DNA from: Cycas panzhihuaensis | Taxonomy: Eukaryota; Cycadophyta | NCBI GenBank assembly: GCA_023213395.1 | Contig: CM041465.1 | Coordinates: 176,831,741-176,895,740, forward strand | Reading direction: 5' to 3' | Length of the DNA stretch: 64,000 nucleotides | Shown: piece by piece, positions 25,889 to 39,700 of the stretch | Layout of the letters: every line of letters begins with the position of its first letter | Numbering within the stretch: position 1 is the stretch's first letter | The notes under the pieces: generated by a model | Database searches by the model: none | Seen by the model: only the letters and a program-made list of their open reading frames with translations | Told to the model about the DNA's origin: nothing | Program-made: the position numbers and the translations under genes

Positions 25889-26480
25889 GTGGAGTTGAAT
25901 CAGGGTATAAATGATGATGTCTTGGTTACTTGTGATATTTTCCATTATCATCATGATTGGTTATTGGATTTAGGTGCTTCACACCACATGTATCCACATA
26001 AGAGTTGGTTTTTATCATACCAACCTCTTGATGGTGGTGATGTGCTTATGGGAAATAAAGAGTTTCCTATAAGATAGTAGGTATTAAGAGTGTTAGAATT
26101 AAAATGTTTGATGGTGTAGTGACAACATTAATTGAAGTTAGACATGTACCTGATCTAAAAAGGATTATGATTTCCTTGGGTGAACTAAATTCTGGTGGTT
26201 ATAAGTACACAGGTCATGAAAGAGTCTTAAAGGTATTAAAGAGCGACTTGGTTGTTATGAAAGCCTTAAAGAAGGGAAACCTTTATATTTTAATGGAAAG
26301 TACAAATATTAATCATACAGTTATAACATCAAAGATTATAGAAGATCTAGGTTAGTTGTAGCATCAGAGACTTGGACATATAAGTGAGAGAGGACTTAAG
26401 GTACTAGTGAACCATAAGTTACTTCATAACTTGCAACTTTTAGATTTAGTTTTTTATAAACATTATATTCTTAGAAAGTA
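25889..26480 (+). pseudogene. C2 protease and GAG-pre-integrase
   Basis: The open block 25889-26077 reads WLLDLGASHHMYPHKSWF, the copia protease active site with D-L-G in place of D-S-G. The next block (26104-26355) has GVVTTLIEVRHVPDLKRIMI and ALKKGNLYIL, the protease C-terminus. LGHISERGLKVL and a C-R-L-R-F region mark the pre-integrase segment. The Ser-to-Leu change is TCA to TTA or similar. Two stops separate the blocks. Confidence 0.75.
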
Positions 26481-27265
26481 GTGTAGACTCAGGTTTAAAT
26501 TAGGAAGTCACACTAGTAAAGGTGTTCTAGATTACGTACATTCAGATGTGTGGGGATCAACTCCTATAATATCTTATGGAGGATCATTGTACTTTATCAT
26601 ATTTATAGATGATTATTCTAAAAATATATGGGTCTATTTTTTGAAAAGAAGATTTAAAGTTTTTAGTGTATTTAAGTAGTTCAAGGTTCTAATTAAGAAG
26701 AGCACTAGCAGGTCAATCAAATATTTAAGAACTAACAATGGGTGTGAGTTTAACTTTTTGGAGTTTGAAAACTATTGTAGAGAAGTTAGGATCGAAAGGC
26801 ATAAGACCACTAGCTATACTTTATAATAAAATAGCATAGCTCAGTGCATAAACAGAACACTCTTGGAAAGAGCAAGAAGCATGTTGAATAATACAGGAAT
26901 GGAGCAAGGCTTATGAGCAGAAGTTATTTAAATAACTTATTATTTGGTATATTTGGTAAATAGATTGTCGTCACTTGTAATAGACTGTAAGATTCCTAAA
27001 GAGGTATGGACTGGATATCTATATGACTATTCAAATTTAAAAGTTTTTGGTTATGATGCTTATGACTTGACTAATAAAAGTCAAATTTCAAAGTTAGACC
27101 TAAAATCGAAGAGATGTATCTTTGTTAGTTATGGTGATAGAGATGATGTGAAGGGATACAAGTTGTGGGATCCTACTACCCATAAAATCACTATTAACAG
27201 AGATGTTATTTTTGATGAATCTCTCTTTTTTAAATTAGATAGTATAGAAGTTGAAGTGAAATAGG
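26480..27265 (+). pseudogene. C2 integrase
   Basis: Reads LDYVHSDVWGSTPIISYGGS, YFIIFIDDYSKNIWVYFLK, then TNNGCEFNFLEFENYC and, after a stop, NRTLLERARSML and the open block 26944-27264 with VFGYDAYD and CIFVSYGDRDDVKGYKLW. These are the copia core and C-terminal motifs. The first catalytic Asp (H-S-D) is kept. The second, normally D-N-G, is N-N-G, so the enzyme is dead even apart from its stops. Confidence 0.8.
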
Positions 27266-27480
27266 AGTAGAAAACTAAATATTAATAGGTCAAGCTTGAG
27301 ACCCAACCATCTTTAGAAGTAGAAGAGTAGGAAGACCTTTCCAAAGATGAATTTGTAGCAGATTTATAGGAGTATGTGGATACTCCTCTACCAACTATTA
27401 GAAGATTTACATGAGTCAATCATTCACCTAATAGGTACATCCTTTCTATTTCTATTACTTTGGTTTTTAATGATGGTGAG
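27266..27480 (+). other. C2 integrase-RT linker
   Basis: Acidic coding debris (Gln/Glu-rich, ending in a PxYRRSTRxxxPxxRY-like copia linker: VDTPLPTIRRFT, NRYILSIS). No enzyme motif. Confidence 0.4.
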
Positions 27481-28523
27481 CCTACATACGATAAAAAAGC
27501 AGTAGATTATATCCATAGTGAGAAGTGGAAGAGGCTATGTAGGAAGAGATATATGATTTGAAGAAAAATAATTCATGAAACTTGGTAGAACTTCCACATA
27601 ATAGGGAGACTATTTTGCAGGTGGGTTTTCATGAAGAAAATGTATGTTGATGGAAAGGTTGACAAATATAAGGTAAGACTGGTGGCTAAAGATTTTTTAC
27701 AGAAAGTAAGTATTGACTTTCATAAGATCTTTTTACCAGTTGTTAAGCTTATTTCAATTCAGGTTCTGTTAGCATTGGTAGCTTCTCTTGATTTAGAGCT
27801 GGAGCAGTTAAATGTAAAAATAGTTTTTTTACATGGAGATTTAGATGAGGAGATCTATATGGATCAATTAGAAGGGTTTGTATAGGATGGTAGTAAAAGA
27901 CTTATTTTCAAGCTCAAAAATTCATTCATGGCCTGAAGAAATCATCCAGGCAATAGTACAAGAAGTTTGATGCCTTCATGGAGAGCCAAAATTCTAAAGA
28001 AGTAAGTATGATCATTGTGTTTACTTTAAATTCTTAAATAGCTTGTTCATTATCTTAGTATTATATATTGATGGCATACTGGTTGTAAATAAGAGCATGG
28101 TAGAAATCAACAAGTTAAAAGATCAATTGACTAGGACTTTTGATATGAAGGATTTATGAGCTACAAAATAAATCATTGGTATGGAGATACATAGAGATAG
28201 GAAAAATGGTAAGCTATGGTTATTATAGCAAAAATATGTAGAGAAGGTACTAACTAGATTTGGTATGGAAAATGTGAAACTAGTGAGTATCCTGTTGGCT
28301 TCCTATTTCAAGCTTTTTTTGAGCATGAGTCATAGTAATGAAGAAGAAAAGGATTATATATTTCGTATACCTTATGCAAGTGCAGTAGGAAGTTTAATGT
28401 ATGCCATGGTATATACAAGACCTAACATTTCATATGCAGTTAGTGTAGTTAGGAGGTTTATGGAAAATCCAAGAAAGGGACATTGGGCAGTAGTGAAATG
28501 GGTGCTTTGGTATCTAAGAGGCA
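27480..28523 (+). pseudogene. C2 reverse transcriptase (interrupted at its end by C3)
   Basis: Blocks read VDKYKVRLVAKDFLQK, LELEQLNVKIVFLHGDLDEE, IYMDQLEGFV, then the catalytic box YIDGILVVN near 28063, QKYVEKVLTRFGMENVK and the open block 28265-28534 with GSLMYAMVYTRPNISYAVSV and HWAVVKWVLWYLRG. Order and motifs are those of copia RT. The Y-I-D-G box lacks the second Asp. C3 begins directly after the codons for Y-L-R-G. The reading resumes at 35701. Confidence 0.85.
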
Positions 28524-28957
28524 TGATAGAATAGGCATATGTACAAAGTCAAAGGATCACAGAAATAGTAAAAACACAGGAAAGAGACATTACACAAGTA
28601 CACATTGTTTAACAGGTGGAAAACCCCTTATGGGGAAGAAAAACCACCTCCTAAAGCTAAATAATATTGATAAATTATACTTATACATAGACCTTAAAGA
28701 TACCCACTACATACACAAAATCAACCTTGAAACTGGCTTCTAGATAGCCTCATAGATTCTTAGAACCACCTCCTTGAATCTAGGAGAAGATATAAATAAC
28801 AAGAGAGGTTCGTTGAAATGTGCAGTTATGCATTTTAATGACCTTTTACATAATATTAAATTAACTTCTAAACATGAAACATTGGAATCACTTAAATAAT
28901 CATTTATACATGTGACTAAATAAGACATAACATAAAGTTACATTAATAATCCTAATA
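28524..28957 (-). repeat. C3 3' LTR
   Basis: Begins TGATAGAATAGGCAT and ends ATCCTAATA (from ATCCTAACA). On its right is TCCCCCTTT (28959-28967), which on the minus strand is the polypurine tract AAAGGGGGA. Confidence 0.92.
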
Positions 28958-28967
28958 TCCCCCTTTA

Positions 28968-29741
28968 ATGTTAACTTTTATTATATGGAAAAAGAAGGTC
29001 TTCATCACGTTGATCCCCCTTTGATGGAGACTTCTTTTATCTTTAATAGATCTCGGAGGTCTAGAAACTTGACTTCAGTCAAAGACTTTATAAGTATGTC
29101 AGCAACTTGTAGATTTGTTGGATAATAAGACAAATAAACAATGTTATCAGGAATAAGATTACGAATAAAATGCTGATGTAATTCTATATGTTTAGTTCTA
29201 GAATATGAAACTAGATTTGTAGCAATAGTAACGGCACCTTGATTATCAACTTTAAGTTCAATGGAAGAGTTAAGAGATAGACCAATTTCATTTAGAAGGG
29301 ATTTGAGCCAAAGTGCTTCTTTGCTAGCTTCAACAAGTGTGTGATATTCAACTTCAGTCGTTGATAAAGCTAGTGCCTGTATTTTCTTATTAGACCAAGT
29401 AATAGGTGAAGAATCTATAAAAAATACATAACCTGATGTAGATTTTTGATCATTTGTATCACCTGCCTAATCTGAGTCAGTATATCCAGTTAAAGTTAGA
29501 GGTTTACTACAAAAATTATAAGTTAGACCATAAAAAATAGTGTTCTTAAGATATTGTAATATACGTTTAGTGGTTTTCTAATGTGATTCATGTGACTGTT
29601 GCATATAACGTGAACATAAAGTGATAACATAGGATATATTAGAGCAAGTATGAGTTAAATAAATAAGACTACCAATTAGTTGTCTATATAATGTAGGGTC
29701 ACATAAGGTGATGAACAATCAGTAGATAATTTTACTCTTAA
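28968..29741 (-). pseudogene. C3 RNase H
   Basis: On the minus strand the end reads VADILIKSLTEVKFLDLRDL and ISIKGG-like residues (A-D-I-x-T-K-x-L signature). Further upstream are copia RNase H features: a DSDWA-like region near 29470, an ALSTTEVEYHTLVEASKEAL-like helix near 29350, and ELHQHFI near 29170. Stops are spread through it, so it does not appear as a long frame. It lies directly downstream of RT, as expected. Confidence 0.7.
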
Positions 29742-30610
29742 TTATAATGGATTAGAGATGGATTTAACATTTTCCATGTTAAACCGTTGAATTAAGTCGA
29801 AAATATATTTAGGTTGTGATATTATGATTTTTGAATCATATTGATAAATTTGTAATCCAAGAAAATAATGTAGGATACCTAGATCGATCATTTTGAATTT
29901 ATTCATTAAAGTAGATTTTAAATGATGAATGTTATTAGTTGATGATCCAATGATTATGATACCATCAACATACATGATTAAAATAGTAATATTTTTATTT
30001 TCATGTTTGAAATATAGGTTTGGATCACTAATACATCTAGTGTATCCAATTTGAATTAAATAATCATCAACTTTAGTATACCAAGCTCGACGAGGTTGTT
30101 TTAATCCATAAATAGATTTCTTTAATTTACAAACTAAATTAGGATTATCAATAAAGCCAAATGGCTGAGATTTGTAGATCTCCTCTTTGAGATCACCATT
30201 CAGAAATGCACTTTTTACATCCATTTGATAGATTTCCCAACCAAACTTAGCTGCTAGAGTAATAATTATTTTAATTGTATTAATCTTTACAACAGGTGCA
30301 AAGGTTTCGTTGTAATCTATGCCATCAATTTGAGAAAATCTTTTTGCAACTAGGCGAGCTTTATATTTTTCAACTACGCCTATTGAGTTGTATTTTATTC
30401 TATAAACCCATTTACAGTTGACTACATTTTTCCTAGGTGGGAGTCATATGAGATCCCAAGTTGAATTCTTGATTAAAGCATCGAATTCAGTTTTCATAGC
30501 TTCCTACCATATAGGATTGTTGCTAGCTTGTTTAAAGGTTTTGGGATCATTATTGTCCATTATTTTGGCCATTAAGGCAAAGTTAGCATGTAATTTTTAG
30601 GCACAAATTC
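29742..30610 (-). pseudogene. C3 reverse transcriptase
   Basis: The longest open frame of this element (29742-30224, 160 codons) starts [20 protein letters not shown] and contains KSIYGLKQPRRAWYTKVD, LIMYVDGIIIIGSS, DLGILHYFLGLQI and YIFDLIQRFNMENVKS: palm and fingers of copia RT. The catalytic box is Y-V-D-G, so the second Asp is missing, as it is in C2. The N-terminal third continues to about 30610 on the minus strand in broken form (WVYRIKYNSIG, KARLVAKRFSQIDGIDY). Confidence 0.85.
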
Positions 30611-30965
30611 ATCTGGTATCTGAAGGATTACCAATATCAGATCTAGCATCAACAAGCATTTTCGTTACCTATACAAGCTGTTTGTTGGTAACTATTTCTT
30701 TAGTTACAGGTTGATTTGGAGAGCTAGTATGAGAGGAAGAATCTATTTCAGTAGATTTGAATAAAGTCCAATTCTGGACTTGAGTAAATAAGGATTCTAT
30801 AATTTCTGGATTAACTTGTTTGTCAAAGGGGTCAACCAAATATGTGTTGGTTAACAGATTTTCAACCAAAAATTTTATATAAGTAGATGTTGAAGAAGAT
30901 CCTTCTTCATTAAATATCACATCATGCAAAATTAAAATTTGATACGTGACTAGATCCAAGAGTCT
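30611..30965 (-). pseudogene. C3 integrase C-terminus and linker
   Basis: The open frame 30669-30959 reads MDLVTYQILILHDVIFNEEG, then SSSTSTYIKFLV and a Ser/Thr/Pro-rich tail. The start is the usual copia ..xxRDVxFxE.. motif that closes integrase, followed by the variable linker to RT. It is open for 96 codons, perhaps because linkers contain few CAG or TGG codons. Confidence 0.65.
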
Positions 30966-31830
30966 ATAAGCTTTACTTTCTTCACTGTATCCAACGAAGA
31001 TGTATTTTTGACTTTTAGGATCTAGTTTTTTACATTTTTCTTTAAGGACATGTCAATACTTCCAAAGATTCATAAATGATTGACTGAAGGTTTTCTACTA
31101 GACCATTTTTATTTTAGAGTGATGTTTTGTAGGCATTTTTTAGGTAAACAATTTAGAAGATAATTGGAGTAGTTAATAGCTTCTGCCTACACCTTTAAGT
31201 CAAGATTCTTTGCATGTAACATGTAATGAGTAATCTCAATAAGAGTACAGTTCTTGCATTTAGTAACACCATTTTGTTGAGGAGTATATGCAACAGAATG
31301 CTAGAACTGAATTCCATGCCTTTTATAGAAAGAAGTGAATTTACCACTTAGGTATTCCTTAGCATTATTAGATCTAAAAATTTTAATTTTTGAGTTTGAT
31401 TACTTTTCAACAAGCATTTTGAATTCAACGAAAATATCAAACACTTGACTACGTGATTTGAGCATGTAAACCCAATATTTTCTTGAATAATCATTAATAA
31501 ATATAATAAAATAACGAGAGCTAGAGTATGATGTTACATGAAAAGGTCCACAAATGTCAGAGTGAACAAGTTCAAGTAGAACTATCACTTTGAATTGTGT
31601 TTTATATGGAAATGGGTCTATGTGTTGCTTACCTGTTAAATAAGCTTCACAAACACCATAAATAGTGTTTAAGGATGGAAGACCATAAACCATTTCATGT
31701 TTTTTTAGATATTGAAGTTTGCCATAACTTGTATGGTCAAATCGTACATGCCAAAGTTTACTGACTAAGTCAGATTTGGGGATAAAAGTACTGAAAGGTT
31801 TTGTTTTGTTATTTTGTAGACTTGTTAAAC
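30966..31830 (-). pseudogene. C3 integrase with pre-integrase segment
   Basis: The open frame 31400-31693 reads MVYGLPSLNTIYGVCEAYLT, GKQHIDPFPYKTQFKV, LELVHSDICGPFHVTSYSSS and FINDYSRKYWVYMLKSRSQV. This is the C-x2-C end of the pre-integrase domain (here C-E-A-Y, second Cys lost) and the first catalytic Asp (H-S-D). Downstream the second Asp motif reads R-S-N-N-A-K-E-Y, D to N. A Q-Q-N-G-V region follows near 31285. It is inactive. Confidence 0.8.
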
Positions 31831-32190
31831 TATAGAGACGTGTTATGATTAACAGGTCTTGAGGAAATACATTTAAATTTGTTTAGTGGCTCTTTAATGA
31901 TCAATTTATCTTTCTAGAATTCAACGACAAAGTCTTTCTAGCAGATTTGATAAACAAAAGGTAGGTTTGGTAACAAACTTGGTACGTAGAAGATGTCCTT
32001 TATTGAACCATATTTTAAGGTAACATTACCTGATCCTTTTACTTTAAGTTGAGTTCCACTTCCAAAAAAAATCTCTTCTTTAGAGTTTGTTTTAGATTGA
32101 TAAGTGGATAGATTTTTCTGGTGTCCAGTCATGTGATGGGATGCACTAGAGTCAAGGATCTATTGTGGTGGTTGATTAGTTGGGGTAACA
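31831..32190 (-). pseudogene. C3 protease
   Basis: Minus strand: LDSSASHHMTGHQKNLSTYQ, GSGTQLKVKGSGNVTLKYGS and IKDIFYVPSLLPNLPFV (open frame 31938-32132). This is a copia protease whose active-site triplet D-S-G has become D-S-S (GGT to AGT at a former CTG). Confidence 0.8.
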
Positions 32191-33030
32191 AATATAGAGA
32201 ACGAATAAGAGTTTATCAATTTTGAGGTCGGGATTGAGGTCAATTTTGCAATCCCTTGGAAGCTTTCCATGCCTCTGAAGATATTCTACTTCTACAGATA
32301 TCAATAGTGTGGCCTCTTTTATGATAATAGGCATAACTAGTGTTCTAAGAAGGATTTATATTGTTCCGATTAGGAAATGACTGATTAGGAATATTCTGAT
32401 ATTTACATGGACCATAATACTTATTATTATTTTGAGAATTAAATTGAGAACCTCTATGAGGTTTCTGAGATTTTGGATTATTGTTAGAATTATTCTATTG
32501 TTTGTTTTTATTTTGTGGCTTAGTTTTGGAAAATAAAGCCTGGAAAGGATTTTTTAATATGCCTGTTGGAATCAACATTGTTTGATGTTCAATTAGTTGG
32601 TTTGTCAACTGATTGAATGTGATAGGAGTATTGGCAGCTTGTTGTGTAGTATTTTTAAAAAAATTGAAATGTTTTGGCAATTTATTTATTACAAGACAAA
32701 TGAGTGTATCATCGTCTTTAGCATGCGTGATTATTTTTTCAGTATCACTTTCTTTAGTTTTAGATTTAATACAGTTACCTAGGTCTTTATTAATTAATTA
32801 AATTTTATATAAAAAATCCTCAACATTAGTAAAATCATCATAAGTAAGGTCATATAATTGTTGTTTTAAGACAACCAGTTGATTTGTATTGACTTTATTA
32901 TATTTTTCTTGTAGAGTTATCCAGACAGTGGCTAGGTCATTTGTTTCAGAAAACTGCTGACTGATTTCTGGTGATAGTGAGTTTAATATGGTGCCTAAGG
33001 TTGAATCTGAGTTCAACAGATATACCATAT
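32191..33030 (-). pseudogene. C3 gag
   Basis: Open frame 32798-33028 reads MVYLLNSDSTLGTILNSLSP, EISQQFSETNDLATVWITLQ, EKYNKVNTNQLVVLKQQLYD and LTYDDFTNVEDFLYKI, a UBN2-like copia capsid domain. Frame 32495-32680 covers its distal part (PITFNQLTNQLIEHQTMLI, KNPFQALFSKTKPQNKNK). A zinc-knuckle-like stretch sits near 32300-32340 (C.Y.HKRGHTI..C..). Its start codon lies upstream of 33028 and is not certain. Confidence 0.75.
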
Positions 33031-35249
<2,219 letters not shown>

Positions 35250-35261
35250 GCTCTAATACCA
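35250..35261 (-). other. C3 primer-binding site (tRNA-Met)
   Basis: GCTCTAATACCA on plus is TGGTATTAGAGC on minus: one C-to-T from TGGTATCAGAGC. It abuts the LTR. Confidence 0.9.
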
Positions 35262-35695
35262 TGATAGAATATGCACATGTATAAAGTCATAGGATCACAA
35301 AAGTAGTAAAAACATAGGAAAGAGATATTGCACAAGTACACATTGTTTGACAGGTGGAAAACCCCTTCCGGGGAAGAAAAACCACCTCCTAAAGCTAAAT
35401 AATATTGATAAAATAGACTTATACATAGACCTTAAAGATACCCACTACATACATGAAACCAACCTTGAAACCGGCTTTTAGACAACCTCCTAGATTCTTG
35501 GAACCACCTCTTTGAATCTAGGAGAAGATATAAATAACAAGAGAGGTTCGTTGAAATGTGCGATTGCACATTTCAATGACCTTTCACATAATATTAAATT
35601 AACTTCTAAACATGAAACATTGGAATCACTTAAATAGTCATTTATACATGTGACTAAATAAGACATAACATAAAGTTACATTAATAATCCTAACA
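35262..35695 (-). repeat. C3 5' LTR
   Basis: TGATAGAATATGCAC to ATCCTAACA, with proper TG..CA ends. Compared with 28524-28957 most differences are C/T or G/A. Confidence 0.93.
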
Positions 35696-35968
35696 AGGCA
35701 TAAGTAACTATTACATCACTTTTGGAGGTACAGGTAATTAGGTTTGTAGATATGTTGATTCATACTTTGTAGGAGATTTAGATACGAGAAAGTCTACTTT
35801 AGGTTATGTATTTACTCTTACAAATGATCCAGTTAGTTGGATGTTAAAATTACAGATCACAATTACATTATTGACTACAAAAGCTGAATATGTTGCTACA
35901 ACACATGCTTATAAAGAAGCAATCTGGTTGTAGGGTCTATTGGTTGAGCTTGGAAGGAAATAGGAAAA
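35696..35968 (+). pseudogene. C2 RNase H, first copy
   Basis: Continues the C2 frame after C3: SNYYITFGGTGN, then DSYFVGDLDTRKSTLGYVFT, LTNDPVSWMLKLQ, TTKAEYVATTHAYKEAIWL and LLVELGRK. It has the first half of copia RNase H, with the D-S-Y and E-Y-V-A catalytic regions. It stops abruptly at GAAAAGGTAAA, where the sequence jumps back to AATGGGTGCTTT: the junction of a tandem duplication. Confidence 0.8.
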
Positions 35969-35997
35969 GGTAAAATGGGTGCTTTAATATTTGAGGG
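35969..35997 (+). repeat. Start of second copy of a ~298-bp duplication in C2
   Basis: AATGGGTGCTTTAATATTTGAGGG repeats 28496-28523 (AATGGGTGCTTTGGTATCTAAGAGG). The copy continues at 36611 after the solo LTR. The breakpoint shows short homology GTAAA/GTGAA. Confidence 0.75.
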
Positions 35998-36605
35998 TGT
36001 TAGGTAATATGATAACAATGGTTAGGAGGCTAAAATTTTGACAGGTTGGCAACAAGGTTTCCCCCTTAATCCTTTCTCGGGGGGTTCCAAGGGGGGTGAG
36101 ATTCCCTCTTGGCTAGGGGGTGCAGAAGCCTCCTTTACCCAAAATTTAGCACTATAAAGTATATTAAATTGTAAAGAGAATCATGGTCGTTCACTCAAAA
36201 TACCCTAGATTCTATGGTCAAGATTTGTACCTTGGATGACCCTCTTATATAGCCCGATTTAGGGCATTTTTCATTATGTTGATCGTGTTCAATATACTCT
36301 GAGGAGTTGGGCAATTGGTTGTTGTTGCTGTGAGTACTCTGCTATAGGATTATGTATATTTTTTTCATTCTTTGATAATAAAGATCAATATCTTTCCTGT
36401 GTGGATGTTTCCCTAGCACACTGTTATGGTTTTACTATGTTATATCAGGTGTATATGTGATGCTTGACTTTCTTATTTATTTTATTGTTTTATCTCTAGT
36501 TTAAGAATGTGTATGTTAAATTTTAGTTTTGATTCCTATAACTAGTTATAAGAATAGTTAAGATCTTGGTGGTAGTTTAAGTGTTGGAACCTTATCTTCT
36601 CAACA
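35998..36605 (+). repeat. Solo LTR of the C2 family
   Basis: TGTTAGGTAATATGATAACA to TCTTCTCAACA, 608 bp, full-length relative of 24363-25026. Flanks GAGGG (35993-35997) and TAGGG (36606-36610) form a 5-bp target duplication with one mismatch. Joining the flanks restores the C2 codons for Y-L-R-G-T-S-D-Y. It is a solo LTR inside C2, not a C2 terminal LTR. Confidence 0.8.
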
Positions 36606-37115
36606 TAGGGGTACAAGTGACTATTGCATCACTTTTGGAGGTATAGGTAATCAGTTTTGTCAATATGTTTATTCATACTTTGTAAGAGATTTAAACAAGA
36701 GATCTACTTTAGGTTATGTATTTACTCTTACAAATAGTCCAATTAGTTAGATGTCAAAATTATAGAGTACAATTACATTATCTACTATAGAAGTAGAATA
36801 TGTTACTATAGTACATGCTTGTATAAAATCTAGTTGTAGGGGCTATTGGTTGATCTTGAAAGGAAATAGAAAAAAGTAAAGGTATTTTGTAATAGTCAAA
36901 GTGTAATTTACTTAGTAAAGAATCCAGGTTATCATAGTAGGATAAATCATATTACTCTTAAGTACCATTTTATTAGACAGGTTATGGAAGTATGTGGAGT
37001 GGCACTTGAGAAGGTTAAAACAAAATAGAATTATGCTGATATATTTATAAAACCAGTACTATTAAAGAAGTTCAAATAGTATTTGACTTCTCTTGACTTG
37101 CCAAAAAGTTAATGA
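36606..37115 (+). pseudogene. C2 RNase H, second copy, with C-terminus
   Basis: Reads TSDYCITFGGIGNQ, FTLTNSPIS, STITLSTIEVEYVTIVHACI, then beyond the duplicated part VIYLVKNPGYHSRINHITLK, YHFIRQVMEVCGVALEKVK and ADIFIKPVLLKKFK. The catalytic and terminal A-D-I-F-x-K motifs are present. It carries several stops. Confidence 0.8.
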
Positions 37116-37160
37116 ATGGTCCAAAAAAGGCATTAGGTAAATTGTTGTCAAGGTGGAGTT

Positions 37161-37449
37161 TATTAGATAATATGATAATAATGTTTTAGAGGCTAAAATT
37201 TTAACAAGTTGGTAACATAGTTTCCCCTCTAAACTTCCTTGGGGAAATCCAAGGGGGGTAGGAGTGGGGGGTTTTACCACGTTATATCTAGTGTATTTAT
37301 GATCCTTTGGATTTCTAATTTATTTATTATATTATCTCTAGTTTAAGAACTTACATATTAAATTTTAGTTTTAATTCCTATAATTAGTTATAAAAATAGT
37401 TTAGATCTTGATGGTAGTTTCTAGTTATTGGGACCTAGTTTTCTCAATA
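37161..37449 (+). repeat. C2 3' LTR, internally deleted
   Basis: Begins TATTAGATAATATG after AAGGTGGAGTT (37150-37160, polypurine-like) and ends TTCTCAATA. It is 289 bp against 664 bp in the 5' LTR. About 375 bp are missing at the GGGGGGTTTTACCACG junction (37265-37280). Confidence 0.8.
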
Positions 37450-39107
37450 GAGGAAGGCATTGAGCAACTCATTATGGAGGAGTAAGTAGGGTGTATCTAA
37501 AGAGACATATTACAACATTAAATACATAATATACTAAAGGAGAAATAAGCAAATTAAAGGTTGATTATAGTGTAACTAATGCTAAGTAAAGCAAGTAGCT
37601 TAAGAGCTCAAGGGTAATCAAATGTTAGTAGGGCTAATAGGAAGATAAACAAGTGTTGATAATGGTTTCATAGAGATTAAAGTCATCTATGGAGTGGTCT
37701 ATTATTGAAGAGGCCTTAACTATTAAAGAATTAAGAGGGGAACTATTTAGTAGGTAAGTAGAAGTAAGTATAAGGATACTAAGAGGACATTTGTCTAACT
37801 TGTTAGTATATAAGTGGTTGCTTAAATGAGATGTAGTGTTAAATGAAGAAGTCCACTACTTGAACCCATAACTAAGCACCATCTTGCTAGATTAAGTTAG
37901 AGAAGAGAAGATTTTGGAAGGCTTAAGACTACAAAAGGAGGCTATAAAAGGACATAAAATACTTAATTTTGTTGTGATTTAAAAAAAAAAAAAAAAAAAA
38001 AAATGATATATACATGTAGTTTCTACTCAATTTTAAAGTAAGGAAACCCTAGAGGGAAAGATGGAAATGGTATAGAGATGACAGTGACATTCCTAAGATT
38101 ATAAGGGATGAGTTATAAAGGATTAAATATTCCATCTTGATAAGTTTGGCGTTAGTTGATTTGTTTTGTAGACAAATTCATTGAACAAATCAAATAACAC
38201 TAGACTTGTAAGAATGAAAATCCAAGTTGTATTGGCTTCCTCTAAGGAGAAGGCTAAGTATGATTCATGAGACACACCTAAGAATAATCATATGAATGTT
38301 GATTAACATTAAGGAGCTATGATTAAATGCCATTCATATGATGCTTCTCAAAGAAAATTCTTTGCTTATTAAACTAATTGAGGAACCTATTCAATAAGTT
38401 TCAAACCTCTGGGTGTGATAGATTCTCCTTTGACTGTTTCTAAGTGTAAAAGGCTTTGAGAAACCTACCCCCTACTAAGTCTCTTCTTGGTCTATGATTC
38501 TCATGTGAGTTTATTCTTCTAGGCACTCTTGTTCTCGAGCTTGTTGTACTTAGCTCAACAAGGCTCCTAACTTCCCTTTTGAGGTTTTAATAGACCCATG
38601 CCTTATATAAAGGTATGCGGGTATTATGCCTCCCAAACACTAGGCTTAGGGGGAGGATGTTATAATTTAATCTTGTTTGTAGAGCAATTGTAGTTTACCC
38701 TCATTTCATAGCAATAACCCCTAAGCACAAGTCTTTTGGGTAGTAGCATCTAACCTACTATAGTTTAAGCTTTTTAGTAGTTGGAATTTTGGAGCCATAG
38801 TATATGCTCATTATAGAGTAAGGTTCTAATTTAGGATTATGGTAGAGTAAGCCATAGTTCAGGATCATTACAAAGTAAGGTTATCTATACAAATAAGAAC
38901 TTTGTCATGACCAAAATTTCCCTCAAGAAAGGATGATGCCTCAAACCCTGCCATGCAAGTAAGAAACTAGTCATCAAAGTATAAAGGAAAGAAAATTTGG
39001 GGCAAGCATCTTAGAATAGTGCAAGGGGCCACATCAAGAAGCAATTTCCATGTGCCACTATAATCTTGGGTGAATTTAAGAGGTAACTCATTAAATAGAT
39101 CCTTGGG
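37450..39107. repeat. Repeat H, copy B, right segment
   Basis: Collinear with 8024-8257 and then directly with 15816-17225, without C1. An A-run (37980-38003) is present where copy A is T-rich. CATAGT..AGG.TCATTA motifs occur at 38755-38880. It ends at TAGATCCTTGG where C4 begins. Confidence 0.75.
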
Positions 39108-39700
39108 TTGAGAGGTTTCATTAGTATATCTATAATTTGTTTAGTTGATGAATAATATACCAAATTAATTTCTTTATTTTACACATTTTCTCTTATAAAA
39201 TAGTGGTGAACCTTAATGTGTTTTGTTCGATCATGGAGAATAGGATTCTTTATCAATTTACTATTGTTCTAATTGTTACAAAAAAGAGTTGTTGGTCATG
39301 TTTATTCCTGATCTAGGTCTGATAGAAGTTATCTAATCCATACTACTTCACATGTTGCACTGACAACTAATTTGTACTCTACTTTTGTATATGAGAGGGC
39401 AACTGTAGCTTATTTTTTGCTACTCTAGGACACTACTGCTACTCCAAAAAATAAGTAGTGGCCACTTGTAGATTTTCTATTTTCTTTATCATCAACCCAG
39501 TTTGAATCACAGTAACTAAATAGTTTTTCTATCTTATCTTTTGGATATATGAGTTTTAAGTTGACTAAGCCTTTAAGATACCTAAGAATCCTTTTTGCTA
39601 CTTTCCAATGTTTGATCTTGGGACCTTGCATATATCTTGAGACCATACTTACTACGTATAAAATGTCTAGTCCCATTGTAGTTAGGTATATAAGGTTACC
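39108..39700 (-). pseudogene. C4 RNase H
   Basis: The open frame 39425-39676 reads MGLDILYVVSMVSRYMQGPK, HWKVAKRILRYLKGLVNLKL and YCDSNWVDDKENRKSTSGHY, the RT-RNase H join and the catalytic D-S-N/D-W. Further on, broken frames give the DNSKF-like, HDRTKHIKVHHYFI and IIDILMKPLN segments, the last being the A-D-I-L-T-K-P-L signature at the very edge of the element (39115-39130). Confidence 0.8.

Noticed and set aside
35998-37449. A second, complete copia element next to C2
   Set aside because: The middle LTR has its own target duplication and the flanking RNase H pieces are a ~298-bp tandem duplication, so a solo LTR in a duplicated C2 explains everything with one element fewer.
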